DNA of 6,523 bases from Bacteroidales bacterium. GTDB taxonomy: Bacteria; Bacteroidota; Bacteroidia; Bacteroidales; F082. Under the pieces are notes generated by a model. The model did not search any database. It saw only the letters and a list, made by a program, of their open reading frames with translations, and was not told the DNA's origin. Numbering within the stretch: position 1 is the first letter of the stretch; every line of letters begins with the position of its first letter. Both the position numbers and the translations under genes were made by a program. Shown one piece after another: positions 6,327-6,523 of the stretch. The stretch spans positions 1-6,523 of the forward strand of contig JANTGU010000130.1 in NCBI GenBank assembly GCA_024762735.1. Reading direction: 5' to 3'.

Positions 6327-6523
6327 TTAAAGCTCACCTTTAATAATTTTCCAGCATAAATCAGCCTGGTAACCTTTTTGAACGGCATATTTAACCAGCT
6401 TGTTGTTTTTATTCCATTCATCTTTTTCATCAATTTTTTTGGAAGAAAGCACGGCTTTGAGTGTGTTCAGGTACTCCTCATCGTCAATCTCTCCAATCCC
6501 GATTTGTATGTAAAGGTCGGGAA
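6327..6523 (-). CDS. recX: Regulatory protein RecX (partial, C-terminal part)
   Basis: The last 64 codons of a minus-strand gene enter from the right edge and end at TAA (6329 to 6327). The reading is I-G-I-G-E-I-D-D-E-E-Y-L-N-T-L, then K-L-V-K-Y-A-V-Q-K-G-Y and D-L-C-W-K-I-I-K. This matches the final three-helix repeat of Bacteroidota RecX proteins, where the usual form is I-D-E-E-E-Y ... K-L-x-x-Y-A-x-x-K-G-F-E-x-D-L-I. RecX binds RecA filaments and limits recombinase activity in the cytoplasm. The start and about the first half of the protein are outside the window. The family call rests on a short segment. Confidence 0.78.
   Translation of the reverse strand, partial: PDLYIQIGIGEIDDEEYLNTLKAVLSSKKIDEKDEWNKNNKLVKYAVQKGYQADLCWKIIKGEL

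Noticed and set aside
1..6523. tRNA, rRNA, CRISPR array, insertion sequence or phage genes
   Set aside because: No cloverleaf-like segment, repeat-spacer pattern, transposase-like frame or terminal inverted repeats were seen. The window is almost fully covered by ordinary genes.

Overview
This window looks like part of a Bacteroidota chromosome (probably Bacteroidales or a near relative; I cannot place it further). The protein styles fit: a flippase N-terminus with D-L-G-I-T-N-F-N-N-R-N, a WcaJ-type sugar transferase ending in G-P-R-P-E-R, and RecX beside Pcm. Start sites lack clear Shine-Dalgarno sequences, and several have the Bacteroidota -7 promoter box TAnnTTTG just upstream. The DNA is moderately AT-rich, nearly fully coding, and shows no mobile element, RNA gene or CRISPR array.

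Positions 1-5600 hold five genes on the minus strand. In transcription order these are: a degenerate Gfo/Idh/MocA-type oxidoreductase (5600-4665); a two-domain lipoprotein of unknown function (4557-3652); a polyprenyl-phosphate sugar-1-phosphate transferase (3647-2232); a Wzx-type flippase (2142/2139-643); and a Wzz-type chain-length determinant that runs off the left edge (537-1). The last three are standard steps of Wzx/Wzy-dependent surface-polysaccharide assembly: loading the first sugar on undecaprenyl phosphate, flipping the repeat unit across the inner membrane, and controlling chain length. Wzy, the glycosyltransferases and the outer-membrane exporter are not in the window and may lie to the left. 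The lipoprotein gene ends 4 bp before the transferase gene, so it is probably expressed with the locus.

Positions 5601-5678 are a short divergent promoter region. To its right are pcm on the plus strand (5679-6326, protein-L-isoaspartate O-methyltransferase) and the C-terminal end of recX on the minus strand (6327-6523). The stop codons of pcm and recX abut inside the palindrome TTAATTAA, with no intergenic base.

The points most worth following are the oxidoreductase, whose cofactor and catalytic motifs are nearly all altered while the fold seems intact, and the uncharacterised lipoprotein, which probably uses a TTG start. I see no evidence for a wholly new multi-gene system.
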